Below are positions 1 to 7,661 of a stretch of 64,000 nt of DNA, in pieces. How positions within the stretch are numbered: position 1 is the stretch's first letter; each line of letters begins with the position of its first letter. The translations under genes were made by a program, and so were the position numbers. Source of the stretch: Serratia marcescens (GTDB lineage: Bacteria > Pseudomonadota > Gammaproteobacteria > Enterobacterales > Enterobacteriaceae). Under the pieces are notes generated by a model. That model searched no databases, was not told the origin of the DNA, and saw only the letters and a list, made by a program, of their open reading frames with translations. The DNA is taken from contig NZ_MJAO01000017.1 in assembly GCF_001902635.1 (NCBI RefSeq), positions 61,759 to 125,758 on the forward strand, written 5' to 3'.

Positions 1-318
1 CTCTCCTCCTTTAATAACCTCAGCCATCATGCAAAGTTGATGTGCAGTTCCTGCAACAAATGCAGCAGCAGCTCGATCAACTCTCTCAGGCGAAGATGTG
101 ACTAATAGCTCCTGTGTAGCCGCTAAACGTCGCATCTCTTCTAGCAATTCTTCCAATTTTTCGTTTTTCTCTTTTGTATCGATGGCACCATGGTACCTGA
201 CACGTGCAGCAACGATTTCTGCATAAGCATTAGTGAAACGCTGAGGTAGTTCCTCTAATTCGAGAGAGTCAAGCTGAGGAGCTGAGCTAATTAGATCTAT
301 AGTTACAGGGTCAAACAT
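1..318 (-). CDS. Partial gene: partner of the nuclease-like gene, possibly a large defence helicase (N-terminus only)
   Basis: Only the first 106 codons are inside the window; the frame is open to position 1. The ATG at 318-316 overlaps the stop of the upstream nuclease-like gene (ATGTTTGA, 8 bases shared), so the two are probably translationally coupled. The visible protein is acidic and alpha-helical, with a Glu/Leu-rich heptad-like stretch about residues 20-75 and an Ala-rich helix after it; no Walker motif or other catalytic motif is visible yet. Inference: such a long-range pairing with a PD-(D/E)XK-like gene in a defence island suggests a helicase or ATPase partner (as HamB in Hachiman), but the conserved part is outside the window and the identity is unproven. 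Confidence 0.6.
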   Translation of the reverse strand, partial: MFDPVTIDLISSAPQLDSLELEELPQRFTNAYAEIVAARVRYHGAIDTKEKNEKLEELLEEMRRLAATQELLVTSSPERVDRAAAAFVAGTAHQLCMMAEVIKGGE

Positions 319-1114
319 TGTCTATCCAAGCCTCAATATATTTTATTGCCTTTGACGAAAACTGCTCCATCCAGTTACGTAGATCTTTTATGCACATAGT
401 TTCGCCTTGTCGACGTTCATGCTTACCAGGAGCAACTTCATCAAAGCCCTTAAATAGAGCTTTACGGCTACTATCATCGTCATCTTTAGTATCTATCGTT
501 ACCGCAACACGATAATGTCTAGCCTCTTCCCAAATAATCTTTTCGACCGCAGCATCAATATCCATCTCTGGGAATTTAATCTGATGAGCTTCTAACAGTG
601 CGCCTGTCTCTTGTATTAATTCAGGCATTCGTTCACCGCACTCTAATGAGCGTATTCCCTTCCAAACATCACTAGTAATTGTTGATCGGGGATTTATAGT
701 GGCCTTATCTTCGAATATAACAACAGCAATAACATTTTCATTGGTTTGGTCTAGTTGAAGTTGCATACCATCAAACCCTTTATGCGCCAAGATAGCATGT
801 GGCGCACGAACAATATTTCCTTTATTTGCTCTATGGGCTGCAATCCATGAAATCGCTTGGAAAATCCAACCGTCTCGATGATAAGGATCCTTTCCAGCGG
901 GCACGGTGAGAAGTTTGATTGCTTCCTTAGCAGTATCAGGGCGGGTGGATGGTGGTTTTTTATCAATTCCAGCAAGGATTATGGATATATGCCGTGCTTG
1001 GCCCAGAGCGAGAGAAGCAACCTTACTAGCGAGATCATTTTCATCAGCAATGATCCATCTTGAACCATGGCAAAGAGAGTCGTGTACTATTTCAGTCAGC
1101 GTTAGAGGCATCAT
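311..1114 (-). CDS. PD-(D/E)XK nuclease-like defence protein, Hachiman HamA-like candidate
   Basis: 267 aa. Seen: a segment with GFDG (residues 113-116) followed about 20 residues later by VVIFEDKAT with Glu135-x-Lys137, the arrangement of a PD-(D/E)XK nuclease core (D...ExK); downstream are helical segments. The start has a strong Shine-Dalgarno (GGGGAGG) directly before ATGATG, so ATG at 1114 or 1111 is used. It follows qatD after a 132-base gap and overlaps the next gene by 8 bases. Known: HamA (DUF1837) nucleases of Hachiman are of similar size, have an ExK at a similar position, and are encoded just before a helicase. Inferred: this is a HamA-like effector; another family of nuclease plus ATPase is equally possible. 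It may be a separate system or an extension of the Qat operon. Confidence 0.6.
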   Translation of the reverse strand: MMPLTLTEIVHDSLCHGSRWIIADENDLASKVASLALGQARHISIILAGIDKKPPSTRPDTAKEAIKLLTVPAGKDPYHRDGWIFQAISWIAAHRANKGNIVRAPHAILAHKGFDGMQLQLDQTNENVIAVVIFEDKATINPRSTITSDVWKGIRSLECGERMPELIQETGALLEAHQIKFPEMDIDAAVEKIIWEEARHYRVAVTIDTKDDDDSSRKALFKGFDEVAPGKHERRQGETMCIKDLRNWMEQFSSKAIKYIEAWIDNV

Positions 1115-1246
1115 TACCTCCCCATCTTTTTATAAGGTTGGTGTAAGGTCATTATCGCAGCAAAATTCAATTCTGCTCTTGTCCCTAAAGACAATGTTTT
1201 ATCTTTTTTCATTTTGTTTTAAAAGGAATATACATATGTTTGACAA

Positions 1247-2026
1247 CTATTTAAGACAGTCCATTGTCACAAGTTTTTTAAGATTACTCAAAACTACGAA
1301 TCTAGTAGCATCTTCAGAAATACCATGAAGCAGGGCTATTTCATGCACAGCGCGATAAACATCTCGAGGACATATAGCCCTTCCCTCGTTCTTTACAAAA
1401 GGGCCATCTGTTTCTGTCAGCAGTCTGTTTAGAGGAATACTAGCAATAAGTTTCCTGTGTTTGACTGAACGTAGCATCTCCTCATTAACTGAAAAGTAGC
1501 ATCCGAGTTCAACAGCACGTCGAGCCTCTGCAGATGACCCTGTAAACCAATGAAGAATAGCTTGGCAATTTTCAAGAATTTTGCTTTTCTCAAGATGATC
1601 TAAAACTTTTGCTGCTGTACGTACACTATGGATACTAAGTATTTTGTTCCCCTGTTCTGCACAGGCTTGAAGAATACGCGAAAACACACGCTCCTGAGCT
1701 TCAAAGCTTTGGTAAAAACGGGGACCGGCATCTAGACCAATTTCTCCCACATAGCGTGCTGAAGACAAGTAGCGTTCTAGCAGTACCACTTCATCTTCAC
1801 GTTCTGAGACCAGTTGTGGATGTAGACCCAATCCGACACGAACGAATGATGAATCTAAAGCCAATTCACAATTTCTTTGCCATGCTTTAGGGGTTGTAGT
1901 TACCGCAAGTGTAGCCACACGTGCCAGCTCGCATTCCGCAATGACAGCCTTATGATCCGGATATAGATCAAGGTGGCAGTGAAAATCTACCCAGTGCGGA
2001 GAAAGTTGATGCTTGGTTGTATTCAT
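1247..2026 (-). CDS. qatD: QatD, TatD-family metal-dependent DNase of the Qat defence system
   Basis: 259 aa. TatD-type amidohydrolase barrel with all expected metal ligands visible: HCH motif His16/His18, the GLGLHP strand around residue 69, VGEIGLD with Glu95, SIHS with His133, ILHWF with His159 and ETDGPF with Asp207. Known family: TatD enzymes are 3'-5' exonucleases/DNases; in Qat (qatABCD) the TatD-like protein is the last gene. The ATG overlaps the qatC stop by four bases (ATGA), so it is translated with qatC. Somewhat distant from housekeeping TatD, fitting a specialised defence copy. The assignment rests on motif conservation plus the diagnostic gene order. Confidence 0.92.
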   Translation of the reverse strand: MNTTKHQLSPHWVDFHCHLDLYPDHKAVIAECELARVATLAVTTTPKAWQRNCELALDSSFVRVGLGLHPQLVSEREDEVVLLERYLSSARYVGEIGLDAGPRFYQSFEAQERVFSRILQACAEQGNKILSIHSVRTAAKVLDHLEKSKILENCQAILHWFTGSSAEARRAVELGCYFSVNEEMLRSVKHRKLIASIPLNRLLTETDGPFVKNEGRAICPRDVYRAVHEIALLHGISEDATRFVVLSNLKKLVTMDCLK

Positions 2027-3396
2027 GATAATGGTCTCGTTCTCACCCCAGTTAGCAGGCGGCTAACTTCCTCCATGCCCCTTATATATACGCCTGCATA
2101 GTCATCATAATTATCAGGGTGATCACTTAGTGGTCCAGGTTTATGGATATCAAATTTCGCATGGCCGGGGAAACGTGCTAGCCGCTCCAGTGAGAACTGA
2201 AAGGCTCGCACATGCTCCCCTTCAGCTTTACTACAATCGAGTACTCGTGCTCGAAGATCCGGGATTCGATAAGCAGTTCCGTCTGAACCAAAAGCCGCAA
2301 ATAACGATGCGCGTCTTATCAAACAAGGTACGCACCGACCGCAGTGTATAGACTGTTCTTCATTTAAATCGGGATTCCACCGGGTACTTTGTGGGGATGA
2401 ACATGACATGGTATTTTCAGCATGTTGGCGAAGAAATGTCTGATCATGGCACTGTCGCGCCATTTCGCCTTTTGTCATGAAGGCATAAGGATTATTTAAA
2501 TAAGCGTCTATCCCTAAATTACGTAGCAGTTCATTATAGCGAGCCATGTAATATGGATGCGTCGTTCTGGTGCTGAGTGCGCCCACACGTAATGGATCTA
2601 AAGGGACGTTGAGAGATATGAGACCATTCTCAGGAACATTTATCTCCATAGCTCCACCAGCAGCATCTGCTGCTAACGTTGCAAGGGAAAAAAAGAGAAA
2701 TGATCTACCTCTTAAGGTATTTTCGCCCTCATCACCTATAATGGTATCTTTCTTAAAACCGATGCGTGCCCGGACATGGCCAAATTCTTGAGTGAATCTG
2801 CTAGACAATAATTCTGAACACTTTTTTTGGTATTTACTAGTAATAGAATCCCAGTAATGGCTGACAAATAGTGGAGTTCTTCCCTGAGAAAGAAGATCAA
2901 TCGCACCAATAAAACTGTCCAGCCCGCCAGAGAAAAGACATACAGAAGTGGGATTAAGTATTCGTGGTTTAGTTGATTCTCTGACAAGGCCGCGCTCAAT
3001 TTCAGGCCGTTCATGAAAATGCAATGACCAACGATCCCCTGTCAAAAAATTCAATAAATTACTTAGCAGCCCCGTCTGACTACTCCATAAAACAGGATCA
3101 AATACAGGAATATGCAAAGATAATTCACGAGTCCAAAGATCTTGGGCATTTCGATTACGTGAAATTCTAGTATCTGCAGCAGTAACTGTTGCAGCTAACA
3201 GAGCAAGATCAACTGAGGTTTCCGACGGAGTGAGCCCAAGCTCCCTTAATCCTGTTAACGCTTGCCCTAGACCAAAGTCCAACTGCCCATTATTTTTTAA
3301 AAAGTTAATTTGGGTAATATTGGTCTGTAATCGGCTTAGTACAGGCTGCTGGGAATCTCTAGCGCCAAGTCTCGCAATAATAGTGTGATGGCTCAT
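2023..3396 (-). CDS. qatC: QatC, QueC-like PP-loop protein of the Qat defence system
   Basis: 457 aa. The PP-loop ATP pyrophosphatase signature SGGLDS is at residues 156-161, followed by a predicted Rossmann-like region. A zinc-binding group of cysteines is visible at Cys332, Cys352, Cys355 and Cys358, as in QueC (7-cyano-7-deazaguanine synthase). The 150-residue N-terminal extension is not part of QueC. Known: QatC is the QueC-like component needed for Qat phage defence. What it modifies is not established; a role in nucleobase or protein/peptide modification is inference. Overlaps qatB by four bases upstream and qatD by four downstream, so all three are one coupled operon. Confidence 0.93.
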   Translation of the reverse strand: MSHHTIIARLGARDSQQPVLSRLQTNITQINFLKNNGQLDFGLGQALTGLRELGLTPSETSVDLALLAATVTAADTRISRNRNAQDLWTRELSLHIPVFDPVLWSSQTGLLSNLLNFLTGDRWSLHFHERPEIERGLVRESTKPRILNPTSVCLFSGGLDSFIGAIDLLSQGRTPLFVSHYWDSITSKYQKKCSELLSSRFTQEFGHVRARIGFKKDTIIGDEGENTLRGRSFLFFSLATLAADAAGGAMEINVPENGLISLNVPLDPLRVGALSTRTTHPYYMARYNELLRNLGIDAYLNNPYAFMTKGEMARQCHDQTFLRQHAENTMSCSSPQSTRWNPDLNEEQSIHCGRCVPCLIRRASLFAAFGSDGTAYRIPDLRARVLDCSKAEGEHVRAFQFSLERLARFPGHAKFDIHKPGPLSDHPDNYDDYAGVYIRGMEEVSRLLTGVRTRPLS

Positions 3397-4235
3397 TCTG
3401 ATCTCTCCCCTTCACTAGCAATCAGTTCGAATGCCAGTTCATAAATCTGTTCGACCTTTTGGTTAATTTCACGACCTGATAGTCCTGATACATCTCTCAA
3501 CTCGTCTCTCAACTGAACACGAGTAGCACCATCAACAAAATCGTGGAGTGTATCCTGAATGTCACCAATAGCATCGACATCATCAGGTAACTTGATGCCA
3601 TTTTTACCTATATCGGCCATGATTCGCCCTTCAATGGAGTGAACGATGAAACCGATAAATATTTCTTGCATCTGCTCGGTGTTTAATGAATCAAAACTAA
3701 CCACATCGGTATCAGACATGTCAGCAATCGTATCAAGCATTGCCTGTCTGGAGACCCCTTCATCGACTGATCCGCCAGGGGGGCACAAAAATTCGACAAG
3801 CGATACGAAAACTGTTGGCGCAGGCTCTCCAGCCAAATTGCTTAGATTAAAACGCTGAAGGGCTTGTTCTGCACCTCCCTGCTGGAAATCACCCAAGATA
3901 TGAAGTAGCCCACCAGCAACGACGCGGGAGGAGCCCATACGGCGACTGGCTCTACTCGTCCCCCCTGTGCCGTTGCGCACATAACCGGCAATTGCCTTGC
4001 CGAGCGAACTTCGACTTCCGGAACGAACGTAGCGGGTAAAGTTACCTTTAGGTGTACTTAACGGCCCTGCACCATTTGAATCGGGAGGGATTAGTGATGG
4101 AGTTAAAGGCCCACCCTGAAGTTGGTCATCTTCCGGAGTTGTTGGGGATATAGGTAATGTAGGTGCCGGAGGGTTGTCTACAAAGTCAGGTACCAGTCCG
4201 CTGGTAGGCCCCCCATAAGATTTTGAAGTTCCCAT
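3393..4235 (-). CDS. qatB: QatB, accessory protein of the Qat defence system
   Basis: 280 aa. The first about 100 residues are low-complexity and rich in Pro, Gly, Ser and Thr, with a GTSKSYGGPTSG start; this tail is probably disordered. Residues about 105-280 are predicted helical with conserved Leu/Glu pattern. No enzyme motif is visible. Known: QatB is the small family-specific protein between the KAP ATPase and the QueC-like protein in qatABCD loci. An ordered C-terminal domain behind a flexible Gly-rich N-terminus would suit a protein that is itself bound or modified by QatC; this is inference. Its ATG follows the qatA stop with no spacer base, and it overlaps qatC by ATGA. Confidence 0.85.
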   Translation of the reverse strand: MGTSKSYGGPTSGLVPDFVDNPPAPTLPISPTTPEDDQLQGGPLTPSLIPPDSNGAGPLSTPKGNFTRYVRSGSRSSLGKAIAGYVRNGTGGTSRASRRMGSSRVVAGGLLHILGDFQQGGAEQALQRFNLSNLAGEPAPTVFVSLVEFLCPPGGSVDEGVSRQAMLDTIADMSDTDVVSFDSLNTEQMQEIFIGFIVHSIEGRIMADIGKNGIKLPDDVDAIGDIQDTLHDFVDGATRVQLRDELRDVSGLSGREINQKVEQIYELAFELIASEGERSE

Positions 4236-6176
4236 TTACTTTTTCTTCCTTGGTAAATCAAGCATCGCTTGAGCTGTACTGCTTAATTTTGAATTATCAG
4301 GCTGATCTACCCATCCCTGAAGGATAGATCGGAATTCCTCTTCATGAGTATCGTCAACAAAACACTGCATGAAGGTTGATCCCAGCCAGACTCCACCAGT
4401 CTTCGGAACCGGGATTCGGCGGATGAAATCAAGCAGTTTTCTTTGCATCTGAGGCAGTACTTTCACGAGGAATTGAATTCCGTCAATTCCAGCTGGTTTT
4501 TTACCGAAACTATCTTCTTGGAGGATCTGCTCGCTAAGTGTTTCAAATACCTCGTCCACTTCTGAGGCTGTAAGTTTTTCAAGTACTGCTTTTGTTCCTG
4601 CAACGGCCATACTAGAGCCGAGAAGTTTTTCAACAAGCGGGGCAAGATGACTGGATGTTAGGGAGACTCCAAATGTACTTTGCTTGTCCCTGGTCACGAA
4701 CACATAGGGGCGTAGGTCTTGGTTGGCTAATGCAGGTTCAATTTCAGCCCATCCAACTGCCCAGTCGTTTTTCAGCCATTCATTTATGTCAGAATGCTCG
4801 GCAACAGTAATTTTGCTAGGTGAATTCGATTCCTGCTGCTGTTTAGACTTTGCTCCCCTTACCAGCTGTTCAAATTGAATCAGTGCCTCAGGTTTCCCCT
4901 CTTTATGACTACTTGCCTGTCTCACTATTTGCTCATAAAAGGCAGGATAAAAACGTTCAGCCAACATAATCTTCGCCAATACAGGACGCTTAATGTCTTC
5001 ACCAAACCCCCGTTCTTCTGCAATAGACTGGCGCAATATCATCGAATTGAGAAAGCGTTTTATCTGACGTGGATTTCCCCTAGTACCTTTACTAAGAAGT
5101 GGCGTTACGTGTGCACTAATCTTTAAAGCCTGTTCAATTTCCTCTGGTATGTGCTCTCCCAAGGCTTCAAGTACTACTTTCCTATCTAACCCACTACTAA
5201 TCCATGGTCTTTTCATTTCTTCACGGGCTTTGCCAAGCAATTTCATAAAATGCTTATTTTTCGAGCCTAAGGCATTCTCTGCAAGAAGAAGCGTTGTATA
5301 AACACGGGTTTCAGCGCTACCTAGCGCCGGTATCCGAAATGGCACCTGTATAAGTTTTTCCAAATAGTTTCTGGCATAAGTCAAAGGACCAGTGCTTTGC
5401 GGAAGGTCGGGAAAATGTTCGCGCACCGCATATTCGATCATCGCTTCATCCGCACCGATAACAAAGGCTGTTTTCTCAACAAAAAGAAATAAACGTATAG
5501 CCTCAAGTGTTTCTATCGCTGTTTTTGGCAAACATCGGTCAAGATCATCAACGATTACAACTAGCTTTTCGACTTCGGCAACATTGAGAAGGTCTTTAAA
5601 CTCTTCACGAAAGGCATGAATATGCTTGGGAAGGGTTTCCCCATCGGAATCCGCTTCTTTTATGAAATCACCAGCTCTGTCCGCAAAATTCTTTATATCA
5701 TCGACTGATATATTATCTTGGGGATTGCTAAGGATACCGGAGGCAAGCTCGTAGACACTTTTGAGTTGATCCATTGTAGGAATACCTGTAAATGCGGTGA
5801 AAGCTAACCCCCCCGCTTTACGTGCCATTTTCAACCAGTCAACCCGGCGCAATACTTTTTTTGCAGCCGCAGCAACCTTGATACACCCCGGTCGGGCTTG
5901 CATTAATTCTTCGACCAAGGTTTCTATAATGACCGTCTTGGCATCCTCAAAGCCTTCAAATGTCCATCCGTTAAACCATAAGCAAAGTGTCTTATTTTTT
6001 CCTTCGTATGATGCTTCTAGCATTTTCAAAACGCTTGACTTACCAGCCCCCCAATCACCATGCACACCGATGGTTATTGGCGCATCAGGAGTATGATCTA
6101 TCAGTTTTACGACCGTCCTCGCGATAGCTTCGTAATACAAAAGGTCTGTTGCAGTTTCTTGATCATTCAAAAACAT
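4236..6176 (-). CDS. qatA: QatA, KAP-family P-loop ATPase of the Qat defence system
   Basis: 646 aa. KAP NTPase: Walker A GDWGAGKSS at residues 40-48 and Walker B VVIVDDLDR at about 206-214, with the characteristic large insert between them that contains a hydrophobic segment (about 120-150) typical for the membrane-linked KAP insert, although here it is short and weak. The C-terminal half (about 330-646) is helical with no recognised enzyme motif. Known: QatA is the ATPase of Qat and is required for defence; KAP ATPases often act in phage defence as sensors or effectors. First gene of the minus-strand operon qatABCD; the promoter must lie in the AT-rich 6177-6640 region. Confidence 0.93.
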   Translation of the reverse strand: MFLNDQETATDLLYYEAIARTVVKLIDHTPDAPITIGVHGDWGAGKSSVLKMLEASYEGKNKTLCLWFNGWTFEGFEDAKTVIIETLVEELMQARPGCIKVAAAAKKVLRRVDWLKMARKAGGLAFTAFTGIPTMDQLKSVYELASGILSNPQDNISVDDIKNFADRAGDFIKEADSDGETLPKHIHAFREEFKDLLNVAEVEKLVVIVDDLDRCLPKTAIETLEAIRLFLFVEKTAFVIGADEAMIEYAVREHFPDLPQSTGPLTYARNYLEKLIQVPFRIPALGSAETRVYTTLLLAENALGSKNKHFMKLLGKAREEMKRPWISSGLDRKVVLEALGEHIPEEIEQALKISAHVTPLLSKGTRGNPRQIKRFLNSMILRQSIAEERGFGEDIKRPVLAKIMLAERFYPAFYEQIVRQASSHKEGKPEALIQFEQLVRGAKSKQQQESNSPSKITVAEHSDINEWLKNDWAVGWAEIEPALANQDLRPYVFVTRDKQSTFGVSLTSSHLAPLVEKLLGSSMAVAGTKAVLEKLTASEVDEVFETLSEQILQEDSFGKKPAGIDGIQFLVKVLPQMQRKLLDFIRRIPVPKTGGVWLGSTFMQCFVDDTHEEEFRSILQGWVDQPDNSKLSSTAQAMLDLPRKKK

Positions 6177-6639
6177 GTGCTCTTCCCCTGAGTGCGGTAA
6201 ATGTGCATCACAGCAATCACTTTGCTTATCACACTCCCCTCTTGAAAATCAAATCTCACATTTTCAATCAGATAAGTACGAATACATTGTATTTATATTA
6301 CAAGAGAACTTAGTTGATGTAGCTCACGTTCTTAGCTTTAGATAGTTGAATAAATAAGTCATTATTATCAATATATTAGGTTTTTTCTTCACTTCATTTA
6401 CCAACCGGATCGCTCCAATAGGTAACCAAAGCTTCCACTCAGAGAGCGGGGGAAAGGAGCCCATCAGGTTGATACAGGACTTGGCCAAACGAAGTTGCGC
6501 CAACCACCATTAGACCGAAGCCTACAGTTCCTTTAGATGTTTTTTGCCATACTAAATTTTCGTTAGTTTACAGCGCAAAAAATTTTAGAGACGACAGTCA
6601 AAGCAATTTGCCCATCCAAAGTTCATACTGTGACTTCTT
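6177..6639. other. AT-rich intergenic region upstream of qatA
   Basis: 463 bases with no full gene. The part next to qatA (6180-6400) is very AT-rich and presumably carries the qat promoter, but I cannot single out one clear -35/-10 pair. Near 6439-6567 on the minus strand a 42-codon frame without start codon reads like coding sequence, with a hydrophobic GFGLMVVG core, and may be a gene relic. No terminator-like hairpin with a T-run was found after the yfjJ-like gene. Confidence 0.5.
6439..6567 (-). pseudogene. Possible relic of a small membrane protein gene
   Basis: An open stretch of 42 codons between two in-frame stops (TAA at 6570-6568 and TGA at 6441-6439). Its translation has a balanced composition with a hydrophobic core (GFGLMVVGATSFG) followed by QVLYQPDGLL. 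No ATG/GTG/TTG with a Shine-Dalgarno opens it; the first Met is internal. It may be the 3' end of a gene lost when the Qat cargo inserted downstream of yfjJ. I do not recognise the family, and chance is a real alternative. Confidence 0.2.
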
Positions 6640-7224
6640 TCACCCTCGGCTCATTCCGATTGATCGATATCTGTCGTTATAGTTCTTGGTGTGGTCTTTT
6701 GCCATATACTCCATACGCTTCAGCAATTCGGTAATCTGTTGCATATAATTAGGGGAATTTCTGTTTAAATAAAAACACCCGTTCTCAGTCATATTCGTTA
6801 AACCTGAATATTGCTCCGAATCCAGACCTAACGCACTACACCATGCCTGCTGGATTAATGCGTATAAACTGTCATCGGCGTTATAGTTCCCGGCACCATG
6901 GTAGAAGTCTTTATTCAGCAGCAGTAATACATGGTAATGTTTACGGCGGTTAAGCTCACCGACTTCACGTACCCATACATACCGTAACCTATTAGACCGA
7001 TTACGTTTCCATCGTCGGTTCTTACGTTGGCAATCGACCAGTAACTTAGCTTTCAGTGATTCAATAAAACGAGTAACCTCTTTGTTCGAATCACCATAAT
7101 GATAGTTGCGGGGAAAACGTAAATCAACACGTAGTGCTAACGTACGCGGAAACTCATCTACTGCATTACGAATAACATCGTAAAATGCCTGCTGGTAATC
7201 AGCGTTCAAGGAATCAAGTTGCAT
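6640..7224 (-). CDS. yfjJ: YfjJ/YagK-type inovirus Gp2-family protein (putative HUH-like replication initiator)
   Basis: 194 aa. Seen: RTLALRVDLRFP near residues 27-38, a basic stretch (63-80), WVREVGE and then KHYHVLLLLN with His96 and His98. Known: this is the signature of the YagK/YfjJ C-terminal domain, related to inovirus Gp2-type proteins, in which the H-x-H looks like the metal-binding motif of HUH rolling-circle initiators. It is a standard P4/CP4-57 backbone gene placed beside YfjI. Inference: it may act in replication or excision of the island. It is separated from the yfjI-like gene by 437 AT-rich bases that hold a perfect hairpin. Confidence 0.85.
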   Translation of the reverse strand: MQLDSLNADYQQAFYDVIRNAVDEFPRTLALRVDLRFPRNYHYGDSNKEVTRFIESLKAKLLVDCQRKNRRWKRNRSNRLRYVWVREVGELNRRKHYHVLLLLNKDFYHGAGNYNADDSLYALIQQAWCSALGLDSEQYSGLTNMTENGCFYLNRNSPNYMQQITELLKRMEYMAKDHTKNYNDRYRSIGMSRG

Positions 7225-7626
7225 ATTAAGACCTGAATAAATAACTCACTCAATAATTAACATTGAGGTAAGTATGAATAACTAACCATGCGATTAACAA
7301 TTGTGTTAATGTTACATGCAGATATGTACATGAACATAATCGAATAATAATCATTAACCGTATGGTGTTACGTAATCAATGTATGCTGCGTTATAATTAA
7401 CTGATTGTATAGGCATAATGTATTAGTATGTTAATGACCAACACTCTGGATAGAGAGTGGATATATTATTAACAAACATATATTACTATACCGACAGTTA
7501 ATTCATCAGTAATAATATAACAATAAGCACTTTAGCTTGATTAAACCTCATACAAATAGTAAGCATGATAATAATATTACTCTGATATTAGTTTTACTGG
7601 TTTTTGTCATTTTCTACAGGTTCCTC
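7225..7626. other. AT-rich region between yfjJ-like and yfjI-like genes
   Basis: Very AT-rich, with many TAAT/ATTA runs and near-palindromic TTAAC/GTTAA elements, and no coding potential. It presumably holds the yfjJ promoter. AT-rich DNA next to a putative replication protein could also serve as an unwinding element, but nothing iteron-like of clear, regular spacing was seen. Confidence 0.4.
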
Positions 7627-7660
7627 CCCCGGTAGTTGCGACTGATCGCAACTACCGGGG
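7627..7660. repeat. Perfect 15-bp inverted repeat hairpin after yfjI-like gene
   Basis: Arms 7627-7641 and 7646-7660 (CCCCGGTAGTTGCGA and its exact complement) enclose a CTGA loop. It begins one base after the DUF3987 stop. There is no T-run on either strand, so it is not a textbook intrinsic terminator; it could still end or protect the transcript, or be a structured DNA target. Confidence 0.8.
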
Positions 7661-7661
7661 C

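Noticed and set aside
7225..7626. Possible CRISPR or iteron array in AT-rich spacer
   Set aside because: No regular repeat length or spacing; only scattered TTAAC/GTTAA words.
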